64,000 nt of DNA from Porphyrobacter sp. LM 6 (GTDB taxonomy: Bacteria > Pseudomonadota > Alphaproteobacteria > Sphingomonadales > Sphingomonadaceae): positions 1,612,001 through 1,676,000 of the forward strand of contig NZ_CP017113.1 of NCBI RefSeq assembly GCF_001720465.1, in the 5' to 3' direction. Position numbers and translations under genes: made by a program. Shown in pieces: positions 24,864 through 34,733 of the stretch. Under the pieces are notes generated by a model, which was not told where the DNA came from, searched no databases, and saw nothing but the letters and a program-made list of their open reading frames with translations. The first letter of the stretch is position 1; each line of letters starts with the position of its first letter.

Positions 24864-25053
24864 ACCGGGCCGGGGCGCGGCGCGCCCGCAGCTCCTGCGC
24901 TTCGACCTGCATCACGAAACCCGCTTCCATCAGGGCCGCTTCGCGCAGCAGCCGTTCATAGGCGTTGCGCCCCTTGATGGCGCTGTCGATGATGGTCAGC
25001 ACCGCGACAATGCCGGTGACGGTGAGCAGCAGGGTGAGTGCAAGTGCGAACAT
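24796..25053 (-). CDS. Small single-pass membrane protein, unknown
   Basis: An 85-residue protein with one N-terminal membrane helix (ALALTLLLTVTGIVAVLTII) then an amphipathic helical part (NAYERLLREAALMEAGFVMQ) and a basic Pro/Arg tail. The ATG at 25053 is preceded by AGGGGAT. Its final 68 bp lie antisense inside pssA. The layout of helix plus coding-quality codons and a good ribosome binding site support a real gene, and I believe similar small proteins occur in other sphingomonads, but I cannot assign a function. Confidence 0.62.
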   Translation of the reverse strand: MFALALTLLLTVTGIVAVLTIIDSAIKGRNAYERLLREAALMEAGFVMQVEAQELRARRAPARFTPDRRSPVLLRTRPVPACAAA

Positions 25054-25347
25054 GGCGAGATCCCCTTCGGTCTTTTCGTTCGTCGTTTGTTCTTACGTCT
25101 TGTTCCCTATATGTTCCGGCGTGTCAAGCGCCTTTTCGCAGGGCGCAGCGCGGATTTTTTGCGCGAGAGGGATTCGGGGCTGGATTTTGTGTCCGCCCGC
25201 AGCTAAGGGCCCGCTCGCGTCGGAGCAGGGCTGAGGCTCCATCCGGCGTTAACGTCACATGGAAGGCGCACATACCGGTGCCGTTTGCGGGACACTCCGC
25301 ACTCGCGGTTCCAGCCTTCCAGAGGAACAACCGGAAAGGAATTACCT

Positions 25348-26130
25348 ATGGCGGCACCTGTCGTCACGATGCAGCAATTGATCGAGGCCGGCGCTCACTT
25401 CGGCCACCAGACCCACCGCTGGAACCCGCGCATGAAGCCGTACATCTTCGGCGCGCGTAACGGTGTCCACATCATCGACCTGTCGCAGACCGTGCCGCTG
25501 TTCGCGCGTGCGCTCGATTTCGTCGAATCGACCGTGCGTTCGGGCGGCAAGGTGCTGTTCGTCGGCACCAAGCGTCAGGCGCAGGAGCCGATCGCTGAAG
25601 CTGCACGCATGTCGGGCCAGCACTTCGTCAACCACCGCTGGCTGGGCGGCATGCTCACCAACTGGAAGACCATTTCGGGTTCGATCCGCCGCCTCAAGAG
25701 CCTGGAAGAAATGCTCTCGGGCGACACCAGCGGCTTCACCAAGAAGGAAGTGCTCCAGCTCACCCGTGAGCGCGAGAAGCTCGAGCTGTCGCTCGGCGGC
25801 ATCCGCGACATGGGCGGCATCCCGGACGTGATGTTCGTGATCGACGCCAACAAGGAAGACCTCGCCATCAAGGAAGCGGCCGTGCTCGGCATTCCGGTGA
25901 TCGCGATCCTCGACAGCAACGTCGATCCCTCGAACATCGCCTTCCCGGTTCCGGGCAACGACGATGCGAGCCGCGCGGTGCGTCTGTACTGCCAGGCGAT
26001 CGGTGAAGCGGCGCTGGCCGGCAAGGGCAAGTTCCAGGCCGACACCGCCGCCGATTTCGGCGCGATGGCTGAACCCCCGGCGGAAGCTGTGGTTGCCGAA
26101 GAACCGGCTGCCGAAGAAACCGAAGCCTGA
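25348..26130 (+). CDS. rpsB: 30S ribosomal protein S2
   Basis: A 260-residue S2 with the hallmark start [20 protein letters not shown] and the motif [20 protein letters not shown], plus [11 protein letters not shown] and a C-terminal acidic, Ala/Glu-rich tail typical of alphaproteobacteria. S2 assembles late on the 30S head. The ATG at 25348 follows GGAAAGGAATTACCT. The 294 bp gap upstream carries a possible promoter (TTGTTC, 17 bp, TATGTT at about 25089-25117), leaving a long untranslated leader. tsf follows, the universal pair. Confidence 0.97.
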   Translation: MAAPVVTMQQLIEAGAHFGHQTHRWNPRMKPYIFGARNGVHIIDLSQTVPLFARALDFVESTVRSGGKVLFVGTKRQAQEPIAEAARMSGQHFVNHRWLGGMLTNWKTISGSIRRLKSLEEMLSGDTSGFTKKEVLQLTREREKLELSLGGIRDMGGIPDVMFVIDANKEDLAIKEAAVLGIPVIAILDSNVDPSNIAFPVPGNDDASRAVRLYCQAIGEAALAGKGKFQADTAADFGAMAEPPAEAVVAEEPAAEETEA

Positions 26131-26260
26131 TTTTCGCGGGGATGCGGCGGGTTTTCCGTCGCGTTCCCGTCACATTCCCCCTCTAGCGCGCCCGGCATTG
26201 CCCCCCCTCCACGGGAACGGCAGGGCCGGGCGCCTGACAACACACAAGAAGGACACTCTC

Positions 26261-27187
26261 ATGGCCGATATTTCTGTCGCCGATGTGAAGAAGCTGCGCG
26301 AGCGCACCGGCGCTGGCATGATGGACGCCAAGAAGGCGCTGACCGAAGCCAATGGCGACATCGAAGCCGCGGTTGACGCGCTGCGCGCCAAGGGCCTCGC
26401 CACCGCCCAGAAGAAGTCGAGCCGCACTGCGGCTGAAGGCCTCGTCGGCGTGCTCGTTCAGGGCACCAAGGGCGTTGCCGTCGAAATCAACTCGGAAACC
26501 GACTTCGTCGCCAAGAACGACAAGTTCCAGGACTTCGTGACCAAGGCGACCGCTGTCGCGCTGGCGCAGGGTTCGGACGATGTCGAAGCGCTCAAGGCTG
26601 CTGCCTACCCCGATGGCGGCACTGTCGGCGAAAAGCTGACCGACAACGTTGCGACCATCGGTGAAAACCAGCAGATCCGCCGCATCAAGTCGGTGTCGGT
26701 CACGCAGGGCGCGATCGTCCCCTACATCCACAACGCGGCCGCCGAAGGCCTCGGCAAGATCGGCGTGCTCGTCGCGCTGGAATCGGATGCCGATGCCGAC
26801 ACGCTCAACGCGCTTGGCAAGGACATCGCCCAGCACGCTGCTGCGATGTTCCCGCAGGCGCTGGACGCTGACGGCCTCGATGCCGAAGTGATCGAGCGCG
26901 AGCGCAAGATCGCTGCCGAAAAGGCTGCCGAAAGCGGCAAGCCGGCTGACGTGCAGGCCAAGATGGTCGAAGGCGCGGTGAAGAAATTCGCCAAGGAAAA
27001 CGCGCTCCTCAGCCAGATCTTCGTCAAGGACGGCAAGGCAACTGTCGAAGAATACATCGCCAAGGCTGCCAAGGACGCCGGCAAGTCGATCAAGCTGGTC
27101 GATTACGTCCGCTTCCAGCTCGGTGAAGGCATCGAGAAGGAAGAAGTCGATTTCGCCGCGGAAGTGGCCGCAGCCGTCAAGGGCTGA
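26261..27187 (+). CDS. tsf: Translation elongation factor Ts
   Basis: A 308-residue nucleotide exchange factor for EF-Tu. The N-terminal UBA-like domain begins [20 protein letters not shown] and [20 protein letters not shown]; the core contains [15 protein letters not shown], the signature that contacts EF-Tu. The length is standard. The 130 bp spacer after rpsB is normal for this pair. The ATG at 26261 follows AAGAAGGACACTCTC. A strong hairpin ends the transcript. Confidence 0.97.
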   Translation: MADISVADVKKLRERTGAGMMDAKKALTEANGDIEAAVDALRAKGLATAQKKSSRTAAEGLVGVLVQGTKGVAVEINSETDFVAKNDKFQDFVTKATAVALAQGSDDVEALKAAAYPDGGTVGEKLTDNVATIGENQQIRRIKSVSVTQGAIVPYIHNAAAEGLGKIGVLVALESDADADTLNALGKDIAQHAAAMFPQALDADGLDAEVIERERKIAAEKAAESGKPADVQAKMVEGAVKKFAKENALLSQIFVKDGKATVEEYIAKAAKDAGKSIKLVDYVRFQLGEGIEKEEVDFAAEVAAAVKG

Positions 27188-27213
27188 TCCTTCCCGGTCA
27201 TCGGAAAATCGGC

Positions 27214-27245
27214 ACGGGCCGGGTGGTATCGACCATCCGGCCCGT
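27214..27245 (+). terminator. Terminator-like hairpin after tsf
   Basis: A 14 bp stem ACGGGCCGGGTGGT / ACCATCCGGCCCGT with an ATCG loop and one G-T pair. It lies 26 bp after tsf and is followed by TGCATTTG, a weak T tract. Very stable, so a likely end of the rpsB-tsf transcript. Confidence 0.7.
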
Positions 27246-27300
27246 TGCATTTGTGCGGCCCACCGGTCACCTGCGGCCTGACAACGGGCAGGGATATTTC

Positions 27301-28224
27301 ATGCACATCGCCAAGAGCGCCTTCATCGGCGCGGTCATGCTGTCGGCGTGTTCTGCGGCGCCCGCATCCGAAGTCGCCGCCGTTCCCGCCCAGCGTGGGG
27401 AGGGCCAGGCCTACGAATTGCTGGGATCGCAAGTCCACGACGTGGCCGATCCCGCTAGCGGCATCGACTATCAGGTCTTTGTCGCCTTGCCGCCGAGCTA
27501 TGCAGCAAGCCCCGAACGCAGCTATCCGGTGGTCTATGTGACCGACGCGGATTACGGCTTTCCGGTGCTGCGCGCGATCGGGCGGCGGTTGAACGGGGCG
27601 GGCCCCCGGATCGAGGAGTTCATCCTCGTCGGCCTGTCCTACGGCAAGGGCGAGGATCCGATGGCGAGCCGTCGGCGCGATTATACCCCGAGCGCAAGAG
27701 GGGCGTCCGATGCACCCGAAGGCGCGCTTCACGGGCAATCCCAGCGGTATCGTGATTACCTGCGCGATACGGTGCTACCGTTCGTGGAAAGCCGCTTTCG
27801 CACCATGCCGGAGCGGCGGATCTATGTCGGCCATTCCTATGGCGGGCTACTCGGCGCGCAGATCCTGATGACCGAGCCTGCCATGTTCAGCGGCTATGTG
27901 CTGGGCAGCCCTTCGTTCTGGTTCGACAAGAAGTATCTGCTGCGGCAGGCACCGGGGCTGCTCGACCGACTGACGAAGGTCGATGCCGATGTCTATCTCT
28001 ATGTCGGCGAATACGAAGCCCGGCGCGTCGGTGACCGGCGCTTCCAGCAAGAGGTCGACATGGTGGCCGACAATCGCACCTTTACCACGCTGCTGCGCGC
28101 GCGCGGGTTGGCCGGGTTGCGGTTGACGGACGAAGTGCTGGCAGACGAGGATCACCTCTCTGTCGCACCGCGTGGGTTCACCAGGGGGCTGCTGCACACG
28201 CTTGTCATAGAGCCTGGGGACTAG
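27301..28224 (+). CDS. Alpha/beta-hydrolase esterase, lipoprotein
   Basis: A 307-residue esterase of the COG2819/putative esterase (Fes/IroE-like) type. It starts with a signal peptide and lipobox, VMLSACSA, so it is likely anchored to an envelope membrane. The nucleophile Ser is in VGHSYGGLLG, with later Asp and the histidine in DEDHLSVAPRGF. The ATG at 27301 follows GGGCAGGGATATTTC. Such enzymes hydrolyse siderophore esters or other acyl esters; no siderophore genes surround it, so the substrate is open. It sits between tsf and pyrH, which are adjacent in many bacteria. Confidence 0.83.
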   Translation: MHIAKSAFIGAVMLSACSAAPASEVAAVPAQRGEGQAYELLGSQVHDVADPASGIDYQVFVALPPSYAASPERSYPVVYVTDADYGFPVLRAIGRRLNGAGPRIEEFILVGLSYGKGEDPMASRRRDYTPSARGASDAPEGALHGQSQRYRDYLRDTVLPFVESRFRTMPERRIYVGHSYGGLLGAQILMTEPAMFSGYVLGSPSFWFDKKYLLRQAPGLLDRLTKVDADVYLYVGEYEARRVGDRRFQQEVDMVADNRTFTTLLRARGLAGLRLTDEVLADEDHLSVAPRGFTRGLLHTLVIEPGD

Positions 28225-28278
28225 CCCCATCTGTCCTCTACGAAGAGCGTGGCGGCCGCTTGGGCCATTGCTGCCGGG

Positions 28279-29346
28279 CTAGAGCCGCTTGTCGCGCTCG
28301 ATCCGGTCTGATCCGGGCAGGAGCGAGAAGATCATTCCGTCCTCACCGACGATGATCGTGCCGTCGAAATAGTCACCGGCATCGCCGAGGAAGGCCGGGT
28401 AGAAGAAGGCATTGGGGATTGGCGGGACGAGGTGCGTCAGCACCAGCTGCTGCACCCCGGCGACCTGCGCGCTCTGGGCCGCATCCTCGGGCGAAGCGTG
28501 GTAATCGAGGATATCGCGAGTGATGGTCGCGGTGTTCTCCTGACCGGCCGCGTCGAGCGCATCGGTCATTGAGAACACCAGTTCCGGCTGGAGCGCATCG
28601 TGGACGAGAATATCCGCGCCTTTCGCGGCTTGCTCGACCGAGGCGGTGCGCGCGGTATCGCCGGTGATCACCAGCGAACGACCCTTGTAATCGAAGCGGT
28701 AGCCCACCGCTGGCCGCACCGGTGAGTGATCGACCGGGAAGGCGGTGACTTTCAGCCCGTCGCGTTCGAACACGACCAGCGGTTCCTTGCCGATCGTAAA
28801 GGGCCGCGCTGCGACGCCGCCGCCGGTCGGGGGCACGATCTTGGGCCCGTGGTGCGCCACGCGGTAGCCGTGATCGAGCCGGTAGGCAGCGTTGAACCCT
28901 TGCGCGACTGCTTCCACCCCCTGCGGCCCATAAAGCGGAAGCGGCGCGCTGGCAGTGCCCTGCGTCCAGTAGAACAGCGCCAGCGGCCCCATGCCGTCGA
29001 TATGATCGGAGTGGAAATGGGTCAGCAGCACGCCGTCGAGCCCGGCGATATCGAAGCCCATCAGGTTGAGGTTGCGCGCCCCGCCTTCGCCGATATCGAC
29101 CACGAAGGCCTGATCGCCCGCGACCACCACCTGGCAGGGGCCAGCGCGGGCGGGATTGGGGAGGGGTGAGCCGGTGCCGCACAGGATCAGGTGCAGCCCG
29201 TCGCCCAATTGCAGGCGGCCCTCCGCTATGCGCTCGGTTACGCCCCGCGCGAACAGGCGTTCTCCCGCCTGCCGCTGGAACAGCATCACCGCTGCCACCA
29301 GAATTACCGCCAGCGCCAGTCCTGCGAACAACAACTTGCGTGTCAT
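28279..29346 (-). CDS. Membrane-anchored MBL-fold metallo-hydrolase (RNase Z/AtsA-like)
   Basis: A 355-residue protein with an N-terminal membrane anchor (LLFAGLALAVILVAAVMLF, not followed by a clear cleavage site). The metallo-beta-lactamase domain follows: HxHxDH motif as THFHSDHIDG, later VITGDT with the bridging Asp, VHDAL, and the last His in LVLTHLVPP. The arrangement is that of the ribonuclease Z/arylsulfatase subgroup. The substrate is unknown; the periplasmic orientation suggests it is not a tRNase. The ATG at 29346 is favoured by GGGGAGA upstream. Divergent from pyrH. Confidence 0.85.
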   Translation of the reverse strand: MTRKLLFAGLALAVILVAAVMLFQRQAGERLFARGVTERIAEGRLQLGDGLHLILCGTGSPLPNPARAGPCQVVVAGDQAFVVDIGEGGARNLNLMGFDIAGLDGVLLTHFHSDHIDGMGPLALFYWTQGTASAPLPLYGPQGVEAVAQGFNAAYRLDHGYRVAHHGPKIVPPTGGGVAARPFTIGKEPLVVFERDGLKVTAFPVDHSPVRPAVGYRFDYKGRSLVITGDTARTASVEQAAKGADILVHDALQPELVFSMTDALDAAGQENTATITRDILDYHASPEDAAQSAQVAGVQQLVLTHLVPPIPNAFFYPAFLGDAGDYFDGTIIVGEDGMIFSLLPGSDRIERDKRL

Positions 29347-29462
29347 CGCTTCGTTCTCCCCCCAATCCCTGCACCGCCATGCAAGGCCTTTCCCTTTGCG
29401 CGCGTGTGGCTTGCTCGCTAAGGGAACCGCCATTCTACATTTGAAATGGATTCTGGCCACCC

Positions 29463-30182
29463 ATGTCTCTTCCTCCGATCAAGCGCGTCCTCCTGAAACT
29501 TTCGGGCGAAGTGCTGATGGGCAACCAGCAGTTCGGGATCGACCCTGAATTCGTCGCCGAGCTGGCCAAGGAAGTGAAGGCGGCCAAGGAAACCGGGCTG
29601 GAAGTCTGCCTCGTCATCGGCGGCGGCAATATCTTCCGCGGCATGGCGGGCGCGGCCAAGGGGATGGACCGTGCGCAGGCCGATTACATGGGCATGCTGG
29701 CAACCGTTATGAACGCGCTGGCGATGCAGAACGCGCTCGAACAGCTCGGCGTGCAGACCCGCGTGCAGTCCGCGATCGAGATGGACAAGGTGTGCGAGCC
29801 GGTGATCCGCCGCCGCGCCGAACGCCATCTGGAAAAGGGCCGCGTGGTGATCTTCGCAGCAGGTGTCGGCGCACCCTATTTCACTACCGATAGCGGTGCG
29901 GCACTAAGGGCTGCGGAAATGAAGTGCGACGCGCTGCTCAAGGGCACCAGCGTTGACGGGGTCTATGATAGCGATCCTAAGCAGAACCCCAATGCTACCC
30001 GTTTCGATACCGTGAGTTACGACCGGGTGTTGGCAGATAACCTCAAGGTGATGGACGCCTCCGCTGTGGCACTGTGCCGCGATAACAAGATCCCGATTGT
30101 GGTCTTCTCGATCCGCGAGAAGGGCAATCTGGCCCGCGTTCTGGCGGGCGAGGGTGTCCAGACCATCGTCCAAGACAACTGA
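29463..30182 (+). CDS. pyrH: UMP kinase
   Basis: A 239-residue amino-acid-kinase-fold UMP kinase. It begins [16 protein letters not shown], with the glycine loops [10 protein letters not shown] and [19 protein letters not shown], and [14 protein letters not shown]. It makes UDP for RNA and envelope precursors. The start codon at 29463 is close to the upstream AGG. It leads the pyrH-frr-uppS-cdsA-dxr-rseP-bamA-ompH-fabZ run and is very likely the first gene of that transcript. Confidence 0.97.
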   Translation: MSLPPIKRVLLKLSGEVLMGNQQFGIDPEFVAELAKEVKAAKETGLEVCLVIGGGNIFRGMAGAAKGMDRAQADYMGMLATVMNALAMQNALEQLGVQTRVQSAIEMDKVCEPVIRRRAERHLEKGRVVIFAAGVGAPYFTTDSGAALRAAEMKCDALLKGTSVDGVYDSDPKQNPNATRFDTVSYDRVLADNLKVMDASAVALCRDNKIPIVVFSIREKGNLARVLAGEGVQTIVQDN

Positions 30183-30208
30183 TTTCGATAACAAAGGAAA
30201 CTTCAGCC

Positions 30209-30766
30209 ATGCCGCAATATGACAAGGCCGATGTCGAGCGCCGGATGAAGGGCGCTGTCGAGGCTCTCAAGAGCGACCTTCAGGGTCTGCGCACGGGACG
30301 CGCCAACACCACCCTGCTCGATCCGGTGCAGGTGGAAGTCTATGGCTCGATGATGCCGCTCCAGCAGGTCGCCACGGTGTCCGCGCCCGAGCCGCGGATG
30401 CTGAGCGTGCAGGTGTGGGACAAGTCGAACCTCCATGCGGTGGAAAAGGCGATTGCCTATGCCAACCTTGGTCTCAATCCGATCATCGACGGGCAGACTT
30501 TGCGTCTGCCGATCCCTGATCTGACGCAGGAGCGCCGCAAGGAGCTGGCCAAGCTCGCGGGCCAATATGCCGAAAAGGCCAAGATTGCGATCCGCAACGT
30601 CCGCCGCGATGCGATGGAAAGCCTCAAGACCGACGAGAAGAAGAAGGAAATCTCCGAGGACGATCGCAAGCGTTCCGAAGAGCAAGTGCAGAAGCTGACC
30701 GACCAATACGTCAAGGAAACGGACGAGGCGGCAGCCAAGAAGGAACAGGAAATCCTGACACAGTAA
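30209..30766 (+). CDS. frr: Ribosome recycling factor
   Basis: A 185-residue RRF of standard length. Signature RTGRANTTLLDPVQVEVYGS and the conserved PIPDLTQERRKELAKLA together with an all-helical arm (VRRDAMESLKTDEKK). It splits post-termination ribosomes with EF-G. It is 26 bp after pyrH with AAAGGAAAC as ribosome binding site. Next gene uppS begins 17 bp downstream. Confidence 0.97.
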   Translation: MPQYDKADVERRMKGAVEALKSDLQGLRTGRANTTLLDPVQVEVYGSMMPLQQVATVSAPEPRMLSVQVWDKSNLHAVEKAIAYANLGLNPIIDGQTLRLPIPDLTQERRKELAKLAGQYAEKAKIAIRNVRRDAMESLKTDEKKKEISEDDRKRSEEQVQKLTDQYVKETDEAAAKKEQEILTQ

Positions 30767-30783
30767 GGTCAGGATTTCGGATC

Positions 30784-31473
30784 GTGGGAACAGGATTGGA
30801 CCAGTCGCGCGCCAGACATGTCGCCATCATCATGGATGGCAATGGCCGCTGGGCCAAGAAGCGCGGGTTGCCGCGCGCTGTCGGCCATCAGCGCGGGGTC
30901 GATGCGGTGCGGCGGCTGGTCCGCAGTCTCGAGCCGACCGGGCTGGAATGCCTGACGCTCTACGCATTCTCGTCGGAAAACTGGAAGCGGTCGGAGGACG
31001 AGGTCGATGATCTGATGAACCTGATGCGCCGGTTCATCAAATCCGATCTGCCCGAATTCGTCGCCAACAATGTGAAGCTCAAGATCATCGGCGACTGGCA
31101 GTCATTGGCGCCCGATATCGTCGCGATGCTCGAAGATGCGCTGGCGCAGACTGCCAATGGCAAGCAGACGCTCGCCGTGGCGCTCAATTACGGCGGGCAG
31201 CACGAAATCGCGCGCGCGGCAGCGAAGGCGGCAGCGAGCGGCGATGTCACCATCGAGACGATCGCCGCCAACCTCGATACCGCCGATCTGCCGCCGCTCG
31301 ATCTGCTGATCCGTACCAGCGGCGAGGTTCGCCTGTCGAACTTCCTGCTGTGGCAATCGGCCTATGCCGAGATGCTGTTCGTAGATACCTTGTGGCCCGA
31401 TTTCGAGCCTGCCCATCTGGCGCAGGCGCTCGATGACTTTGCGCGAAGGGAGCGGCGTTATGGCGGGCGCTGA
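30784..31473 (+). CDS. uppS: Isoprenyl transferase (undecaprenyl diphosphate synthase)
   Basis: A 229-residue cis-prenyltransferase. Conserved region IMDGNGRWAKKRGLPRAVGH with the catalytic Asp, then the Ser-Glu-Asn-Trp-Lys-Arg motif (FSSENWKR) and the C-terminal RTSGEVRLSNFLLWQSAYAE with the Arg and Ser diphosphate ligands. It makes the C55 lipid carrier for peptidoglycan and surface polysaccharide. GTG start at 30784, with GGATTTCGGATC upstream. cdsA overlaps its end by 14 bp. Confidence 0.96.
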   Translation: MGTGLDQSRARHVAIIMDGNGRWAKKRGLPRAVGHQRGVDAVRRLVRSLEPTGLECLTLYAFSSENWKRSEDEVDDLMNLMRRFIKSDLPEFVANNVKLKIIGDWQSLAPDIVAMLEDALAQTANGKQTLAVALNYGGQHEIARAAAKAAASGDVTIETIAANLDTADLPPLDLLIRTSGEVRLSNFLLWQSAYAEMLFVDTLWPDFEPAHLAQALDDFARRERRYGGR

Positions 31474-32212
31474 ATTACGCCGGCCCGGTGCCTCCGATCT
31501 GCCGGTGCGGCTGGCCTCGGCGATCGTGATGCTGGTGGTTTCGGGCGGCGCGCTGTGGTTCGGCGGTTGGGTGTGGAGCGCCTTCGTCGCGCTGCTCGCG
31601 CTCGGTGTGCTGTGGGAATGGAACCGTCTGGTCAGCGGGTTTGCCAAGTCGGGCGTGGCCGAGACCGTGTGGTTCTTTGCAGGCGTGGTCTATATCGGCG
31701 GCGCCGCGCTCGCCATGATGGCGGTGCGCAATGGCCGCCAGATCCTGCCGCTTGATCCGCAACTGAGCGGTTATGGCCCGGTCGAGGTGCTGGTCGCCTT
31801 CATCCTTCCGGTGGTCGCGGTCGATGTTGGCGCCTATTTCGCGGGACGCGCAATCGGCGGGCCGAAGATCGCTCCCACGATCAGTCCGTCCAAGACCTGG
31901 GCAGGGCTGGGCGGCGGGGCGCTCGGCGCGGCACTGGTGGGCGTGATGGTCGAGCTGACCGATTTCGGCCCTGCGGCGATGCCCGGCTATACCGCGCTCA
32001 GCCTCGGCATGGCGGCGTTCTCCGGCGTGCTGATCGCGGTGCTCGCGCAGAGCGGCGATTTCTTCGAAAGCTGGATGAAGCGGCGCGCGGGGGTGAAGGA
32101 TTCCGGTCATCTCATTCCGGGGCACGGCGGATTGTTCGACCGGCTCGACGGCTTCCTTGCAGTGTTCTTCGTGCTGTTTGTGATTGCCACCATCCCCCCT
32201 TTGCTGGGATGA
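31460..32212 (+). CDS. cdsA: Phosphatidate cytidylyltransferase
   Basis: A 250-residue polytopic inner-membrane enzyme that makes CDP-diacylglycerol for all phospholipids. It has about six to eight hydrophobic segments and the CdsA C-terminal signature S-x-x-K-R-x4-K-D-x3-P-G-H-G-G-x2-D-R-x-D, read in WMKRRAGVKDSGHLIPGHG and GLFDRLDGF. The ATG at 31460 follows GGGAGCGGCGTT and overlaps uppS by 14 bp. CDP-diacylglycerol feeds PssA and PgsA, both also encoded in this window. Confidence 0.95.
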   Translation: MAGAELRRPGASDLPVRLASAIVMLVVSGGALWFGGWVWSAFVALLALGVLWEWNRLVSGFAKSGVAETVWFFAGVVYIGGAALAMMAVRNGRQILPLDPQLSGYGPVEVLVAFILPVVAVDVGAYFAGRAIGGPKIAPTISPSKTWAGLGGGALGAALVGVMVELTDFGPAAMPGYTALSLGMAAFSGVLIAVLAQSGDFFESWMKRRAGVKDSGHLIPGHGGLFDRLDGFLAVFFVLFVIATIPPLLG

Positions 32213-32219
32213 TGCTGCG

Positions 32220-33386
32220 ATGACGCGGACGATCACCCTGCTTGGCGCCACCGGCTCGATCGGCGCATCGACGCTCGATCTGGTGCGCCGCAACCGCGAT
32301 GAATGGCAGGTCGAGGCGCTGACCGCGCAATGCAGCGCCAAGGAACTGGCTGCGCTCGCCATCGAATTCGGCGCGAAGCTGGCGGTGGTGGGCGATGAGG
32401 CGTGCCTCCCCGAACTGCGCGCGGCGCTGGGCAATAGCGGGATCACAGCGGCGGGCGGAAAACAGGCGCTGGTCGAGGCTGCGGCGCGGCCGGTGGATAT
32501 GACCGTGGCGGCTATCGTCGGCTGCGCGGGTCTGGTGCCGGTCATGGCGGCGGTCGAGCGGGGCGGCACCATCGCGCTCGCCAACAAGGAAGCGCTGGTC
32601 TCTGCGGGGGAAGTGCTGATGCAGGCGGTCGCGCGCCACGGCGCAACGCTGCTGCCGACGGATTCCGAACACAACGCGATCTTCCAGTGCCTCAACGGCA
32701 ACCGCATCGAGGATGTGGCGAAGATCACGCTCACCGCCAGCGGCGGCCCCTTGCGGACGTGGACGCAGGCGCAGCTTGATGCCGCCACCCCCGCGCAGGC
32801 CGTCGCGCACCCCAACTGGTCGATGGGTGCCAAGATCAGCGTCGATTCCGCGACGATGATGAACAAGGGGCTCGAGTACATCGAGGCTTATCACCTCTTC
32901 CCGGTCGGGCTGGATAAGCTCGGGATCGTCGTCCACCCGCAGAGCGTGATCCATTCGATGGTCGAATTTCGCGACCGCTCGACACTGGCGCAGCTTGGCC
33001 CCTCGGACATGCGTGTGCCGATTGCCTCGTGCCTGGCCTGGCCGCAGCGCATGGAAACGCCACTGGCACCGCTCGATTTGGCGGCGATTGGCGAGCTGAC
33101 CTTCTTCCCGCCCGATGAAGTGCGCTTCCCCGCCACCCGTCTGGCACGCGAGGCGATTGCGGCAGGCGGTTCAGCCCCCGCGATCCTCAACGCCGCAAAC
33201 GAGGTCGCGGTCGCCGCTTTCCTCGCCGGTCAGATTTCATTCACCCGTATTGCGGCATTGGTGGAAGAGACGTTGGCGCGCAGCAATGATGCGCCGCGTC
33301 CGGCCAGCCTTGAGGAAGTCCTCAGCCTCGATCAATCCGCGCGCAGGCACGCGTCCAGCCTGCTGGAGAACTCCGCCCTTGTTTGA
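32220..33386 (+). CDS. dxr: 1-deoxy-D-xylulose 5-phosphate reductoisomerase
   Basis: A 388-residue DXR, the first committed step of the MEP isoprenoid pathway. NADPH-binding N-terminus RTITLLGATGSIGASTLD, the motif LANKEALVSAGE, the metal-binding region LLPTDSEHNAIFQ, ASGGPLRTW loop and NWSMGAKISVDSATMMNKGLE active-site region. Length is standard. The ATG at 32220 lies 7 bp after cdsA. The stop overlaps the likely TTG start of rseP by 8 bp. Confidence 0.97.
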   Translation: MTRTITLLGATGSIGASTLDLVRRNRDEWQVEALTAQCSAKELAALAIEFGAKLAVVGDEACLPELRAALGNSGITAAGGKQALVEAAARPVDMTVAAIVGCAGLVPVMAAVERGGTIALANKEALVSAGEVLMQAVARHGATLLPTDSEHNAIFQCLNGNRIEDVAKITLTASGGPLRTWTQAQLDAATPAQAVAHPNWSMGAKISVDSATMMNKGLEYIEAYHLFPVGLDKLGIVVHPQSVIHSMVEFRDRSTLAQLGPSDMRVPIASCLAWPQRMETPLAPLDLAAIGELTFFPPDEVRFPATRLAREAIAAGGSAPAILNAANEVAVAAFLAGQISFTRIAALVEETLARSNDAPRPASLEEVLSLDQSARRHASSLLENSALV

Positions 33387-34500
33387 TAGCCCACCTTTCT
33401 GGATGTACATTGTCGGCTTCCTGCTGCTGCTGGGGCCGCTCGTCACCCTGCATGAACTTGGCCACTATCTGGTCGGCCGCTGGTTCGGCGTGAAGGCGGA
33501 AGCTTTCTCGGTCGGTTTCGGCAAGGAGATTGCCGGATACACCGATAAACGCGGCACGCGCTGGAAGCTCTCGGCGCTGCCGCTGGGCGGTTATGTCCAG
33601 TTCAAGGGCGACATGAACCCGGCCTCCGTTCCCGATCCCGATGCGCCGGCCGAGGAAGGCAGCTTCCAGCATGCCGCCCTGTGGAAGCGGGCGCTGATCG
33701 TCGCCGCCGGGCCGGTGACCAACCTGCTCGTCACGATTGCGATCTTCGCTGCTTTCTTCGCCGTTCTCGGCAAGCCGGTGATCACCGGCACCGAGGATTC
33801 TCGTGTCGTCGGAGGGTTTGCGCAAGGGAGTGTGGCCGAGGCTGCGGGGCTGGAGATCGGCGACACGATCGTCGCCATCGATGGCCGCCCGATCGTCGAT
33901 TTCAGCGATTTGCGCACGCAGGTGGCACTGCATCCGGCCACCCGCATGGTGCTGACCGTCGAGCGCGATGGCGAAAAGCGCGACATTGCGCTCACCACCG
34001 CCCGCAAGGTCGAGGTCGACAGCTTCGGCAATGAAAGCGCAATCGGCCACATCGGCGTCGCAGCGTCGGGTGGGCAGTATGTCCTTGAAGATGTTGGCGT
34101 GATCGAAGCGATCCCGCTGGCGGTGCAGCAGAGCTGGGACTTGATGGGTATGATGGTCACCGGCATCGGCCAGATCATCACCGGAGAACGTTCGTTCAAC
34201 GAACTGGGCGGCCCGCTCAAGATCGCCAAGTACTCGGGCGAGCAGATGAGTCTCGGGATCGTCGCCTTTATCAATTTCGCCGCGCTGATCTCGCTTAATT
34301 TGGCATTCATCAACTTCTTGCCAATCCCCGCGCTCGATGGCGGGCATCTGATGTTCTACGCGGCCGAGGCGATCCGCCGGAAGCCGGTGGGACCGCAGGC
34401 GACCGAATGGGCCTATCGCACCGGCATCGCGCTGGTGTTGATGCTGATGGTGGTGGTGACGGTGAATGACCTCTTCACGCTTCCCTTGTTCGGTCGTTGA
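33379..34500 (+). CDS. rseP: RIP site-2 metalloprotease RseP
   Basis: A 373-residue intramembrane zinc protease. HELGH at residues 25-29 in the first membrane helix, one PDZ domain at about 120-195 (GSVAEAAGLEIGDTIVAIDGRP), and the third-helix motif FLPIPALDGGHL with the zinc Asp. It cleaves anti-sigma factors and signal peptide remnants. I chose the TTG at 33379 (MFDSPPFWMYI), which has GGAG 10 bp upstream; the ATG at 33403 would shorten the membrane helix. Overlaps dxr; bamA follows after a 233 bp gap. Confidence 0.93.
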   Translation: MFDSPPFWMYIVGFLLLLGPLVTLHELGHYLVGRWFGVKAEAFSVGFGKEIAGYTDKRGTRWKLSALPLGGYVQFKGDMNPASVPDPDAPAEEGSFQHAALWKRALIVAAGPVTNLLVTIAIFAAFFAVLGKPVITGTEDSRVVGGFAQGSVAEAAGLEIGDTIVAIDGRPIVDFSDLRTQVALHPATRMVLTVERDGEKRDIALTTARKVEVDSFGNESAIGHIGVAASGGQYVLEDVGVIEAIPLAVQQSWDLMGMMVTGIGQIITGERSFNELGGPLKIAKYSGEQMSLGIVAFINFAALISLNLAFINFLPIPALDGGHLMFYAAEAIRRKPVGPQATEWAYRTGIALVLMLMVVVTVNDLFTLPLFGR

Positions 34501-34733
34501 TCCAGCAGAGCGGAGCGCGGCGGGGGCGCATGGCCGCATGGCCGTGCAAAAGCGGGACGGGCAGGGCGCAATCCGCGCCCATGCGGCTTGACCCGCGACG
34601 GGCACATCGGGCAGAGGCGGGGCCGGAGCGGCGGGAGCGCGCCATGACAGGCGCATGAGGTCACTTGAGCAGTGGTAATCCGGGTCGCTTCAGCGCGGCG
34701 CGATACGGACGGATGGAACGGGATTTTGCCGGA

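Noticed and set aside
34501..34733. Small gene between rseP and bamA
   Set aside because: The short open frames in this gap lack ribosome binding sites and have shadow-like composition; only a small GGGCGC/GCGCCC hairpin at 34564-34580 is visible.
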